Shown in pieces: positions 1 through 5,311 of a stretch of DNA of 5,311 nt. Each line of letters begins with the position of its first letter. Positions within the stretch are counted from its first letter, which is position 1. A model generated the notes under the pieces. The model did no database searches. It had not been told where the DNA came from and saw nothing but the letters and a program-made list of their open reading frames with translations. This stretch comes from JALOAP01 sp964632355. Its GTDB lineage: Bacteria > Chloroflexota > Dehalococcoidia > Tepidiformales > Tepidiformaceae. The DNA lies in the NCBI GenBank assembly GCA_964632355.1, contig CAZWBW010000144.1, positions 1-5,311 of the forward strand. Direction: 5' to 3'. Both the position numbers and the translations under genes were made by a program.

Positions 1-300
1 GATGGTGACAACCGGCGGCCGCTCCTTGAGCGACTCCGGTGGATCGGCGAATTCGTCTTCGCTTGGAGGCACGACGGCGGGTTCTTCGACCTCGAGTTCG
101 CGAGCCTGGAAGCCGAGATCGTTGGCGACGAGTGCAGCCGTGGAGAAGTCGATCGTCTGGTTCATGGCAGCCATGACGCCATGGGTCATCAGGCGCTTGA
201 TGACCTCAACAGCGGACACGCCAAGGATGTCGCCGAGATCCTTGACGGTTAGAGCAGGCGGTAGCTGCACTTGTCGTGCCTTCGAGGAGGTTTGTGTCAT
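1..300 (-). CDS. infB: Translation initiation factor IF-2, N-terminal 100 codons (runs off left edge)
   Basis: IF-2 is the GTPase that places initiator fMet-tRNA on the 30S subunit and promotes 50S joining in the cytoplasm. The visible part begins MTQTSSKARQ and holds one IF2_N-type helical domain at about residues 14-65 (LTVKDLGDILGVSAVEVIKR, then VMAAMNQTIDF and ANDLGF). A short acidic Pro/Glu linker follows, and the fragment ends LKERPPVVTI, the strand that directly precedes the G1 P-loop (MGHVDHGKT in the family). The P-loop itself is outside the window. Only about 95 residues precede the G domain, far fewer than in E. coli IF2 and like the compact IF-2 of Dehalococcoides. The ATG (298-300) overlaps the ylxR stop as ATGA. 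A weak GAAGG lies only a few bases upstream, so translation is probably coupled to ylxR. The identification is firm; everything past residue 100 is unseen. Confidence 0.95.
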   Translation of the reverse strand, partial: MTQTSSKARQVQLPPALTVKDLGDILGVSAVEVIKRLMTHGVMAAMNQTIDFSTAALVANDLGFQARELEVEEPAVVPPSEDEFADPPESLKERPPVVTI

Positions 301-596
301 ATGCCTTCGCTTTCTTCGACCGGTAACGTCATGGCGAAGGCGCGCAGCGCCTCCACATCTTCTTGAACCGGGGTAATCTTCAGTGCGTAAGCAATGGTAC
401 CCCGTTTGAGGGCTTTCTCCCAACACTCTCTCGCGGGGTGGAGGTAGGCGCCGCGGCCGTTCGCCTTTCCGGTAGGGTCGACGATAACCCGCTGTTCGGG
501 CGTGCGGACGATACGGATGAGGGCCCGCTTACCGGCTTCCTGCCGGCAGCCGATGCAGGTGCGCTGCGGCACGTGCCGCGGCTTGGGGCCCTTCAC
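297..596 (-). CDS. ylxR: YlxR/RnpM family RNA-binding protein (DUF448), 99 aa
   Basis: This small basic cytoplasmic protein belongs to the YlxR (DUF448) family, almost always encoded between nusA and infB. In Bacillus subtilis the protein is reported to bind RNase P RNA and modulate its activity (name RnpM); a nucleoid or regulatory role has also been proposed. Visible signatures are RTCIGCR at residues 12-18, GRGAYLHP at 47-54 and a Cys-Trp pair at 58-59. Cys14, Cys17 and Cys58 are the only cysteines. The length is normal for the family. The start is GTG at 594-596, chosen because AAGGAG (604-609) sits 7 bases upstream and because the conserved N-terminus begins there. The gene lies 11 bases after nusA and its TGA (297-299) overlaps the infB ATG. 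The ylxQ (L7Ae-like) gene that often follows it is absent. Confidence 0.93.
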   Translation of the reverse strand: MKGPKPRHVPQRTCIGCRQEAGKRALIRIVRTPEQRVIVDPTGKANGRGAYLHPARECWEKALKRGTIAYALKITPVQEDVEALRAFAMTLPVEESEGI

Positions 597-603
597 CTAC
601 ACG

Positions 604-609
604 CTCCTT
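604..609 (-). promoter_or_regulatory. Shine-Dalgarno of ylxR, overlapping the nusA stop
   Basis: On the minus strand TAAGGAG combines the nusA TAA stop (608-610) with an AAGGAG ribosome binding site. Seven bases separate it from the ylxR GTG start at 596. It decides the GTG as the start codon and suggests that terminating nusA ribosomes re-initiate on ylxR. Confidence 0.85.
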
Positions 610-2140
610 AGTGGATGCGCCCCGAGTAGTCGTACTCGTCGTCGTCTTCTTCGATGAAGCGCGGCACACGGCGCTTCGCCTTCGAGGACTTCCGGGGCTG
701 TTCTTCCTCTTCCTGTTGCCGGGGAAGGACGTCTTCGGCGAAGCGAATGGCCGTGGGGCGAGCTTCGGGCTCGACCATCGCCGGCACTTCGTACTCTTCG
801 ACCTCGTCGTCCTCCTCGCCGTATTCTTCCGACTCGCGCTCTTCGCGGTCGATGATGGGCATGCTGGCGAGCGCCTGGGCGAAGGTGAGTTCTTCCTCTT
901 CCTCCTCCTCCACAGGCTCGGGCTCTGGCTGGTACTCCGCGACAGGCACCGGTTCCGGAACCGGCTGCTCTTCGACGGCGGGTGTCTCCGGCACCGCGGG
1001 CGCGGCCTCTTCGACTTCCTCGATGATGTCGATGTCGGGCTCTTCGCCGGGAGCGAAGGGCTCGAAGCTGCTGGGCGCCTCTTCGATGCCCTGTTCGATG
1101 CGCTCCTTGGCCGACTGGCTGTGGATGTCGATGCGCCAGCCCGTGAGCTTGGCTGCGAGGCGAGCGTTCTGACCCTCCTTGCCGATGGCGAGCGACAGCA
1201 TGCGGTCGGGCACAGTGACGGTCGCGCGGCGCTCCTCCGGGTCGATCTCGACGTCGAGCACCTGAGCCGGGCTCAGGGCGTTGGAGACGAAATTCGCCGG
1301 GTCCGGGTCCCACTTGATGACGTCGATGCGTTCGCCGCCGAGCTCGTTGACCACGTTCTGGATCCGCGTACCGCGCATGCCAACGCAGGCGCCGATGGGG
1401 TCGATGCTCGGGATGCGCGAATGGACGGCGACCTTGCTGCGGTGGCCGGCCTCGCGCGCGATCGACTTGATCTCGACGGTGCCGTTCTTGATCTCGGGCA
1501 CTTCGAGTTCGAACAGGCGGCGCAGCAGATTGCGGTGAGCACGGCTCACGACAATCTGCGGGCCCTTCGTCGCGCGTTCCACGCGAAGAATGATCACGCG
1601 GATGCGCTGGGCCGAGCGCAGGTGTTCGTTGCGGACCTGCTCGCTGAACGGGAGCGTCGCTTCAGTGCCCTTGCCGAGGTCGATGATGGCCTGGCGAGGC
1701 TCGACGCGCTGAACGGTGCCGACAACGATCTCGCCTTCCTTGCCCGAGTACTCCTCGTAGATGGCTTCGCGCTCGGCTTCGCGGAGGCGCTGGAGGACAA
1801 CCTGCTTGGCGGTCTGGGCGGCGATGCGCCCGGCGTTTTCCGGCACCTTCATCTCGAAGTCGAGCACGTCGCCCGCCTTCGCGTCTCGCTTGTATCGCTG
1901 GGCCTCGGACAGGGAGATCTCCGTGTTCGGCTCCTCGACCTCTTCGACAACAACCTTCTGCATGTAGGCGTGGATGTCGCCGGTTTCGGGGTCGATCTTC
2001 ACGTACACGTTGGGGGCGTTGTCGCCTTCCCGGCGGTACGCAGAGGTCAGCGCAGCCTCGACGGCCTCGAGGACGACCTCCTTCGAGAGGTTCTTTTCAG
2101 CGGCAAGCTGACCGATCGCAAGCAGGAAATCACTCTTCAT
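608..2140 (-). CDS. nusA: Transcription termination/antitermination factor NusA, 510 aa
   Basis: NusA binds RNA polymerase and nascent RNA, enhances pausing and intrinsic termination, and takes part in antitermination complexes. The protein starts MKSDFLLAIGQLAAEKNLSK, a typical NusA N-terminal RNAP-binding domain (about 1-125). An S1 domain follows (about 133-200, with GTVQRVEPRQAIIDLG), then two KH domains with GMRG at 254-257 and GKEG at 320-323 (AIGKEGQNARLAAKLTGW). Residues beyond about 350 form a 160-residue low-complexity tail rich in Glu and Pro with a run of seven Glu (412-418). The tail ends with a basic patch (RKSSKAKRR) and an acidic tip. It is not the pair of acidic repeats of E. 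coli NusA. The ATG at 2138-2140 fits the family start, but no clear Shine-Dalgarno precedes it; the bases upstream are a terminator-like hairpin and T-tract. rimP, the usual upstream neighbour, is missing. Confidence 0.97.
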   Translation of the reverse strand: MKSDFLLAIGQLAAEKNLSKEVVLEAVEAALTSAYRREGDNAPNVYVKIDPETGDIHAYMQKVVVEEVEEPNTEISLSEAQRYKRDAKAGDVLDFEMKVPENAGRIAAQTAKQVVLQRLREAEREAIYEEYSGKEGEIVVGTVQRVEPRQAIIDLGKGTEATLPFSEQVRNEHLRSAQRIRVIILRVERATKGPQIVVSRAHRNLLRRLFELEVPEIKNGTVEIKSIAREAGHRSKVAVHSRIPSIDPIGACVGMRGTRIQNVVNELGGERIDVIKWDPDPANFVSNALSPAQVLDVEIDPEERRATVTVPDRMLSLAIGKEGQNARLAAKLTGWRIDIHSQSAKERIEQGIEEAPSSFEPFAPGEEPDIDIIEEVEEAAPAVPETPAVEEQPVPEPVPVAEYQPEPEPVEEEEEEELTFAQALASMPIIDREERESEEYGEEDDEVEEYEVPAMVEPEARPTAIRFAEDVLPRQQEEEEQPRKSSKAKRRVPRFIEEDDDEYDYSGRIH

Positions 2141-2146
2141 GGTGCC

Positions 2147-2173
2147 AACAAAAAGGTGGGCTCAGCGCCCACC
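2147..2173 (-). terminator. Intrinsic terminator/attenuator immediately upstream of nusA
   Basis: Read on the minus strand, GGTGGGC (2167-2173) and GCCCACC (2155-2161) form a perfect 7-bp, mostly G:C stem around the 5-base loop GCTGA. TTTTTGTT (2147-2154) follows directly. This is the form of a Rho-independent terminator. It lies after proS (stop at 2281) and downstream of the candidate promoter at 2201-2209, and its T-tract ends six bases before the nusA ATG. It could end proS readthrough, attenuate nusA operon transcription, or both. The T-tract is interrupted by G after five T, a property associated with NusA-sensitive terminators. The structure is seen directly; the regulatory role is inferred. 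Confidence 0.72.
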
Positions 2174-2200
2174 CCGAATAGGAATGCTACTTGGAGTACG

Positions 2201-2209
2201 AGTATAGCA
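2201..2209 (-). promoter_or_regulatory. Candidate extended -10 promoter for the nusA-ylxR-infB operon
   Basis: The minus strand reads TGCTATACT here, a good match to the extended -10 form TGnTATAAT (one mismatch). Transcription would start near 2193-2195. No recognisable -35 hexamer sits 16-18 bases upstream, which an extended -10 can tolerate. The promoter lies in the 140-base gap between proS and nusA, so the nusA operon can be transcribed separately from proS, with an untranslated leader of about 54 bases that contains the terminator-like hairpin. Confidence 0.5.
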
Positions 2210-2239
2210 CGCACAGCAAGGCCGGCGAGGGGCGATCCG

Positions 2240-2255
2240 TCGGGACTTCTCCCGA
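2240..2255 (-). other. Short hairpin after the proS stop
   Basis: TCGGGA and TCCCGA form a perfect 6-bp stem around a GAAG loop on the minus strand, 26 bases after the proS stop. No T-tract follows, so it is not a convincing intrinsic terminator. It could stabilise the 3' end of proS mRNA or be chance in GC-rich sequence. Confidence 0.3.
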
Positions 2256-2280
2256 TGTTCTGCGGAGCGCGCGGCCGCGT

Positions 2281-3987
2281 TTATGTCCTGTTTGTCGCCC
2301 GGATGGAGGCGATTCGATCGAGCACCTCAGCCGCCGGGACGATGTCCGTTTCGCCCGTGCGGCGGTTGCGAACTTCGAGGCCACCACGCTCCAGGGCACG
2401 CGGGCTGACCGTGACGCGGACGGGGATACCGATGAGGTCGGCATCCTTGAATTTGATGCCGGCGGAGTCGTCGCGGTCGTCGACCAGGACGGAAAGCCCG
2501 GCGCCCGTCAGCTCACGCTCCAGTTTTTCGAGCGCCTGCGAAACGGGCTCCTGCTCGAGGTTGAGCGCGACGATGTGAACGTCGTACGGGGCTACTTCCA
2601 CCGGCCAGATGATGCCGTTGTCGTCGTGGTTCGCTTCGATGCAGGCGGCCATCATGCGGTCGAGCCCGATACCGTAGCAGCCCATGACGGCGGGGCAGCG
2701 CTCGCCCTGCTCGTCGAGGTAGTAGACCCCGATGCTCTCGGAGTAGATGGTGCCGAGCTTGAAGACGTGGGCCATCTCCATGCCGCGCTTCACTTCAAGC
2801 GTGCCACCGCAGCGAGCGCAGGCATCGCCACCGCGAGCGAGGGCAATCTCGGCGACGATGTCGGCGCGCCAGTCGCGCTCGTAGTTCACGTTGCGGATGT
2901 GCCGGTCGGGCGTGTTGGCGCCAGCGACGAGGTTCTTCGCTTCGACGACGCTGGGGTCGGCCACGATGAGCATGCCCTTGAGCCCAACCGGCCCTGCTGA
3001 ACCGGCGACGAGCCCGGCCTTGGCAACCGCGTCGTCGTCCATGGGTTCGAGGACTGTGGCCTTGAGCGCGTTCTTGAGCTTGACCTCGTTGACCTCGAGG
3101 TCGCCGCGAATAGCGACGAACACCGGCTTGTCGTCGGCGCGGTAGAACACGGCCTTGGCGGTCTGCCGTTCTTCGATACCGAGGAAGCGGGCCAGGTCGG
3201 CGATGGTCTTCTGGCCGGGTGTGTCGATTTCTTCGAGCGGGGCGGGCTCGGCGGGAACCGGGTCGGGCTTCCGGAATTCCGCCTTCTCGGCGTTCGCGGC
3301 GTACCCACAGCCCGAGCACAGGAGGATTTCGTCTTCGCCCGTATCGGTCAGGAAGACGAACTCCTGGCTGTCCTTCCCGCCGATAGCGCCGGAGTCGGCG
3401 GCGACGGGGATCACGGGGATACCGGCGCGTTCGAAGATGCGGACGTAGGCATCGAACGCGGCCTGGTACGAGTCATCGAGCGCCTCCCAGCTGACGTCGA
3501 AGCTGTAGGCGTCCTTCATCGTGAACTCGCGCAGGCGCACGAGGCCGCCGCGCGGTCGGGGCTCGTCCCGGAACTTCGTCTGGATTTGATAGAGGGTGAC
3601 CGGGAGATCGCGGTAGCTCTGGATAAAGCGCGATGCGAGGAGGCTGATGACCTCTTCGTGGGTGGGGCCGAGCGCGAACTCTCGGTCGCGGCGATCGTGG
3701 AGACGGAAGAGGGTCTGGCCCATGGCGCGCGCACGCCCGGACTGCTCCCAGATCTCGATGGGGTGGAGCGCCGGGAGATGAACCTCCTGTGCGCCGCTAC
3801 GGTCCATCTCCTCGCGGATGATGGTTTCGAGGCGCCGGAAGACGCGCCACCCGAGCGGAGTGAAGCAGTAGAGGCCGGCGGCGATGGGCATCACGAGGCC
3901 GGCACGCAGGAGCAGCTTGTGGCTCGGGATCTCGGCTTCCGCGGGGGCCTCCCGGAGGGACTTGAAGAGCAGGTTGCTCATGCGCAT
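2281..3987 (-). CDS. proS: Prolyl-tRNA synthetase, bacterial (ProS type 1), 568 aa
   Basis: This class II synthetase charges tRNA-Pro with proline in the cytoplasm. Visible parts are the class II motif 1 region (about 50-75, RRLETIIREEMDRSGAQEVH), motif 2 (about 137-155, TKFRDEPRPRGG then REFTMKDAYSFD) and motif 3 (436-451, GCYGIGLDRMMAACIE). An INS editing domain lies between motifs 2 and 3 (about 240-390). It includes DLEVNEVKL, whose lysine matches the one implicated in hydrolysis of mischarged Ala-tRNA in E. coli ProRS. The anticodon-binding domain runs from about 458 to the end. Two Cys-x-x-Cys pairs (CSGC at 224-227, CARC at 390-393) flank the insertion and may bind zinc. Length is close to E. 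coli ProRS (572 aa). The frame is open further upstream, but ATG at 3985-3987 has AGGAG 7 bases before it and begins the conserved MRMSNLLFKSLREAP; ATG at 3979-3981 is a less likely alternative. Confidence 0.96.
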   Translation of the reverse strand: MRMSNLLFKSLREAPAEAEIPSHKLLLRAGLVMPIAAGLYCFTPLGWRVFRRLETIIREEMDRSGAQEVHLPALHPIEIWEQSGRARAMGQTLFRLHDRRDREFALGPTHEEVISLLASRFIQSYRDLPVTLYQIQTKFRDEPRPRGGLVRLREFTMKDAYSFDVSWEALDDSYQAAFDAYVRIFERAGIPVIPVAADSGAIGGKDSQEFVFLTDTGEDEILLCSGCGYAANAEKAEFRKPDPVPAEPAPLEEIDTPGQKTIADLARFLGIEERQTAKAVFYRADDKPVFVAIRGDLEVNEVKLKNALKATVLEPMDDDAVAKAGLVAGSAGPVGLKGMLIVADPSVVEAKNLVAGANTPDRHIRNVNYERDWRADIVAEIALARGGDACARCGGTLEVKRGMEMAHVFKLGTIYSESIGVYYLDEQGERCPAVMGCYGIGLDRMMAACIEANHDDNGIIWPVEVAPYDVHIVALNLEQEPVSQALEKLERELTGAGLSVLVDDRDDSAGIKFKDADLIGIPVRVTVSPRALERGGLEVRNRRTGETDIVPAAEVLDRIASIRATNRT

Positions 3988-3994
3988 GGCGGTT

Positions 3995-3999
3995 CTCCT
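3995..3999 (-). promoter_or_regulatory. Shine-Dalgarno of proS
   Basis: AGGAG lies 7 bases upstream of the ATG at 3987 and 13 bases upstream of the in-frame ATG at 3981. The spacing supports the first ATG (protein beginning MRMSNLL) as the start and argues against the longer open frame that extends to 4059. Confidence 0.8.
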
Positions 4000-4175
4000 G
4001 TGCGAATGGCCCCTCGCGGTCACTGCCGCCGCGGGCATTGCCGGCAACGCGGTTGCCACACCTGCCGCCGTCGGATCGGACCAATGGAACCAGGGCTACA
4101 ACCTCGTTCACCGGAACCTCGACACGTACAACAAGTACGCCGGCCGTCGGAAATCCGCGACCCAGGCTGGGTCGG

Positions 4176-4185
4176 AACACGTGTT
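4176..4185. repeat. 10-bp perfect palindrome AACACGTGTT
   Basis: AACACGTGTT equals its own reverse complement and lies inside the first hairpin upstream of proS. It could be a dimeric repressor site, but it is not near a recognised promoter and short palindromes occur by chance. Confidence 0.3.
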
Positions 4186-4223
4186 TGTTCTCACGACACT
4201 GAAGGAGGGTCGAAAGACGGGCA

Positions 4224-4233
4224 NNNNNNNNNN
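4224..4233. other. Assembly gap (10 N)
   Basis: Ten unspecified bases separate the 3' end of dtd from the non-coding region upstream of proS. A round run of 10 N is a common placeholder in scaffolds, so the true distance is unknown. Any reading frame crossing it is arbitrary. Confidence 0.97.
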
Positions 4234-4681
4234 GCTCGAAGTCGGCTGTGTCAATCATGATGGTAACGGGCCCATCGTTCACCAGTTCGACCTGCATATA
4301 CGCGCCGAAGACGCCCCGTTCGCAGGCCAGGCCCGCGGCTTCGATCTGCTCGCAGAAGCGTTCGTAGAGCTGGAGGCCCTGGTCGGGCGGGGCGGCGGCC
4401 GTGAAGGAGGGGCGGTTGCCGCGCCGGACATCGCCGTAGAGCGTGAACTGGCTGACAGCGAGCACCGCGCCGCCAACATCGGCGAGTGAGCGGTTCATCT
4501 TGCCGTCGTCGTCTTCGAAGACACGGAGGGCGGCGACCTTCGCGGCGAGCCGATCGGCTTCGGCCTCGGCGTCGTCGTGCGTCACGCCGACGAGCACGAG
4601 GAAGCCACGTCCGATGGAACCAACGACGTCGCTTTCGACGGTTACGCGTGCGTGGGAAACCCGTTGAACAAGCGCTCTCAT
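4234..4681 (-). CDS. dtd: D-aminoacyl-tRNA deacylase (DTD), 3' end lost in gap
   Basis: DTD hydrolyses D-aminoacyl-tRNA (and Gly-tRNA-Ala), keeping D-amino acids out of translation; it is a homodimeric RNA-based enzyme of the cytoplasm. The 149 visible residues start MRALVQRVSHARVTV and include both family signatures: SQFTL at 77-81 and NDGPVT at 135-140, which carries the cross-subunit Gly-cisPro motif. RRGNRPSF at 86-93 and GVFGAYMQV at 123-131 are also typical. The family is usually 145-150 residues, so only the stop or a few residues are probably missing in the N run. The frame stays open past the gap for over 400 bases, but that tail is meaningless. The ATG (4679-4681) overlaps the TGA of the TetR gene as ATGA and has no Shine-Dalgarno, so translation is likely coupled to the regulator gene. 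Confidence 0.95.
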
Positions 4682-5310
4682 GTAGCCGGGGATGGGGCGT
4701 TGCTGTGCCTGTCGAGGGCGAGGGTTCGGCGAATGATGGCGTGGGCTCGCGCGCGGTGCTCGGGCTGCCGGACCAGGTCGGCGAACGAGCAGTTGTGGCG
4801 CACGGCGGACGCGAACAGGCCGAGCGACACGGCGAGCAGCATATCCGCGAGGAGGCGCGCGGTCTCAAGGGGCACACGCCGCTCGAGAACCCGCAGCAGC
4901 CCCTCCATCCAGACGTCGCGGCGAGCCTCGCGGACACGCCGGGCCAGGGCATTGTTCGACAACGACTCGCGAACGACGACGCGGATGATCCGCTCGTTGC
5001 GCGTCATCGCGTCGATCACGTTCTCGCCGAACCGGTGGACGAGCTCGGACGTATCGGGTTCATCGACGATGGCGGAGAGTTGCTCGAGGCCGCGCGGGAT
5101 GTTCCAGCGCTCCTCGATCAGCGTCGTGAGGATTTCGTGCTTGGATTCGAAGTAGTAGTAGATCGCCGCATCGGTGAGGCCGCAGAGTTGGGCAATGCGC
5201 TTCACCGTGGCGGATTCGTAGCCCTCGGTCGAGAAGAGTTCGAGCGCGGCATCCAGGATGCGGTCACGTGTGTCGCGTTGTCGCTCGTGGCGGGAGTCGT
5301 CGCGCAACAC
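4678..5310 (-). CDS. TetR/AcrR family transcriptional regulator (start at or beyond right edge)
   Basis: This is a probable DNA-binding repressor. Residues about 15-61 form a TetR N-terminal helix-turn-helix: RDRILDAALELFSTEGYESA, then TVKRIAQLCGLTDAAIYYYF and ESKHEIL. The rest is a helical ligand and dimerisation domain of about 145 residues with no feature that reveals the ligand. The 210-residue length is normal for the family. The GTG at 5308-5310 gives the first visible start. It sits on the last bases of the window, so its ribosome binding site cannot be seen and the true start could be the TTG at 5305-5307, a later codon or one further upstream. The TGA (4678-4680) overlaps the dtd start. 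TetR regulators often control their own operon or a divergent neighbour; the promoter region here lies outside the window. Confidence 0.9.
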   Translation of the reverse strand: MLRDDSRHERQRDTRDRILDAALELFSTEGYESATVKRIAQLCGLTDAAIYYYFESKHEILTTLIEERWNIPRGLEQLSAIVDEPDTSELVHRFGENVIDAMTRNERIIRVVVRESLSNNALARRVREARRDVWMEGLLRVLERRVPLETARLLADMLLAVSLGLFASAVRHNCSFADLVRQPEHRARAHAIIRRTLALDRHSNAPSPAT

Positions 5311-5311
5311 C

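Larger units (their letters stand above)
3988..4223 (-). other. Non-coding region upstream of proS with four short hairpins
   Basis: These 236 bases between the proS start and the sequence gap hold no gene I can support. On the minus strand they contain four perfect hairpins in transcription order. They are GAACA/TGTTC with a 6-base loop (4175-4190), CGACCCA/TGGGTCG with loop GCC (4158-4174), CGTAC/GTACG with loop TTGTT (4125-4139) and GGCAAC/GTTGCC with loop CGC (4043-4057). The first two touch end to end. This could be a structured proS leader RNA, but none is followed by a T-tract and no clear -10/-35 promoter is visible. Base composition is visibly less GC-rich between about 4080 and 4200. 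The left part (3988-4020) carries the proS ribosome binding site. Confidence 0.45.

Noticed and set aside
284..366. Plus-strand GGAGG followed by ATG at 301 (21-codon frame)
   Set aside because: It looks like a ribosome binding site and start, but it is fully antisense to the ylxR-infB junction and the peptide is a short Ser-rich shadow.
2240..2255. Hairpin after proS as its intrinsic terminator
   Set aside because: The stem is only 6 bp and no T-tract follows. The hairpin at 2155-2173 with its T-tract is the better terminator for the same transcript.
611..2578. 655-codon plus-strand open frame antisense to nusA
   Set aside because: It is a GC-driven shadow of the nusA codons. It has low-complexity Leu/Phe/Val/Asp content with no domain, and it crosses the nusA promoter and terminator region and the end of proS.
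3988..4059. 24-residue upstream extension of ProS
   Set aside because: The extra residues (beginning MATALPAMPA) are not typical of the family, and the AGGAG at 3995-3999 lies inside the extension at ideal spacing for the ATG at 3987.
4040..4062. T-box-like string TGGCAACCGCG upstream of proS
   Set aside because: It resembles the T-box core TGGNACCGCG but has an extra base, and the base after TGG is C, whereas tRNA-Pro normally has A73 and would need T. The same bases form a self-contained GGCAAC/GTTGCC hairpin, and no specifier loop, AGTA or GNTG landmark was found upstream.
3980..4223. Plus-strand open frame beginning MRMAVLLCEW with a signal-peptide-like start and many N, Y and H residues
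   Set aside because: Its ATG lies on the self-complementary ATGCGCAT shared with the proS start, it has no convincing Shine-Dalgarno, it overlaps the proS ribosome binding site and it runs into the gap without a stop. The protein is not recognisable. A homology search of the 81 residues would settle it.
3797..4234. Extension of the dtd frame through the gap to 3797 (294-residue fusion)
   Set aside because: The frame across 10 arbitrary N is meaningless. The residues after the gap match nothing and overlap the proS start region, and DTD normally ends where the gap begins.

Overview
The window is a GC-rich bacterial chromosome segment in which every convincing gene lies on the minus strand, so it reads right to left. 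It carries transcription and translation housekeeping genes. In transcription order these are a TetR-family regulator (start at or beyond the right edge), dtd (D-aminoacyl-tRNA deacylase), a 10-base run of N, a 236-base non-coding stretch, proS (prolyl-tRNA synthetase), a 140-base spacer with a candidate promoter and an intrinsic terminator, nusA, ylxR (rnpM) and the first 100 codons of infB. Most remaining open frames are antisense or GC-driven shadows.

The likely source is Chloroflexota, perhaps a Dehalococcoidia-like lineage. This is inferred from the very short IF2 N-terminus, the long acidic NusA tail, the bacterial-type ProRS with two Cys-x-x-Cys pairs, and the reduced proS/nusA/ylxR/infB order. 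The assignment is tentative. The N run suggests a draft or metagenome scaffold, so dtd and proS may not be true neighbours at the spacing shown.

From 1 to 2140 there is a compact nusA-ylxR-infB operon. nusA and ylxR are 11 bases apart, with the ylxR Shine-Dalgarno lying on the nusA stop. ylxR and infB overlap by ATGA. In Bacillus the equivalent cluster is proS-polC-rimP-nusA-ylxR-ylxQ-infB; here polC, rimP and ylxQ are missing from their usual places.

From 2141 to 2280 lies the most interesting non-coding element. An extended -10 promoter is followed by a perfect 7-bp hairpin and a T-tract (TTTTTGTT) ending only six bases before the nusA ATG. This fits an attenuator through which NusA could limit its own operon, as reported for NusA in Bacillus subtilis. 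nusA also lacks a recognisable Shine-Dalgarno.

From 2281 to 3987 is full-length proS with a good ribosome binding site. Its upstream region (3988-4223) holds four short perfect hairpins but no convincing T-box. From 4234 to the right edge, dtd and the TetR gene overlap by ATGA, an unusual pairing of a ligand-type repressor with a tRNA proofreading enzyme. No clearly new multi-gene system is visible; the best leads are the nusA leader and the tetR-dtd pair.
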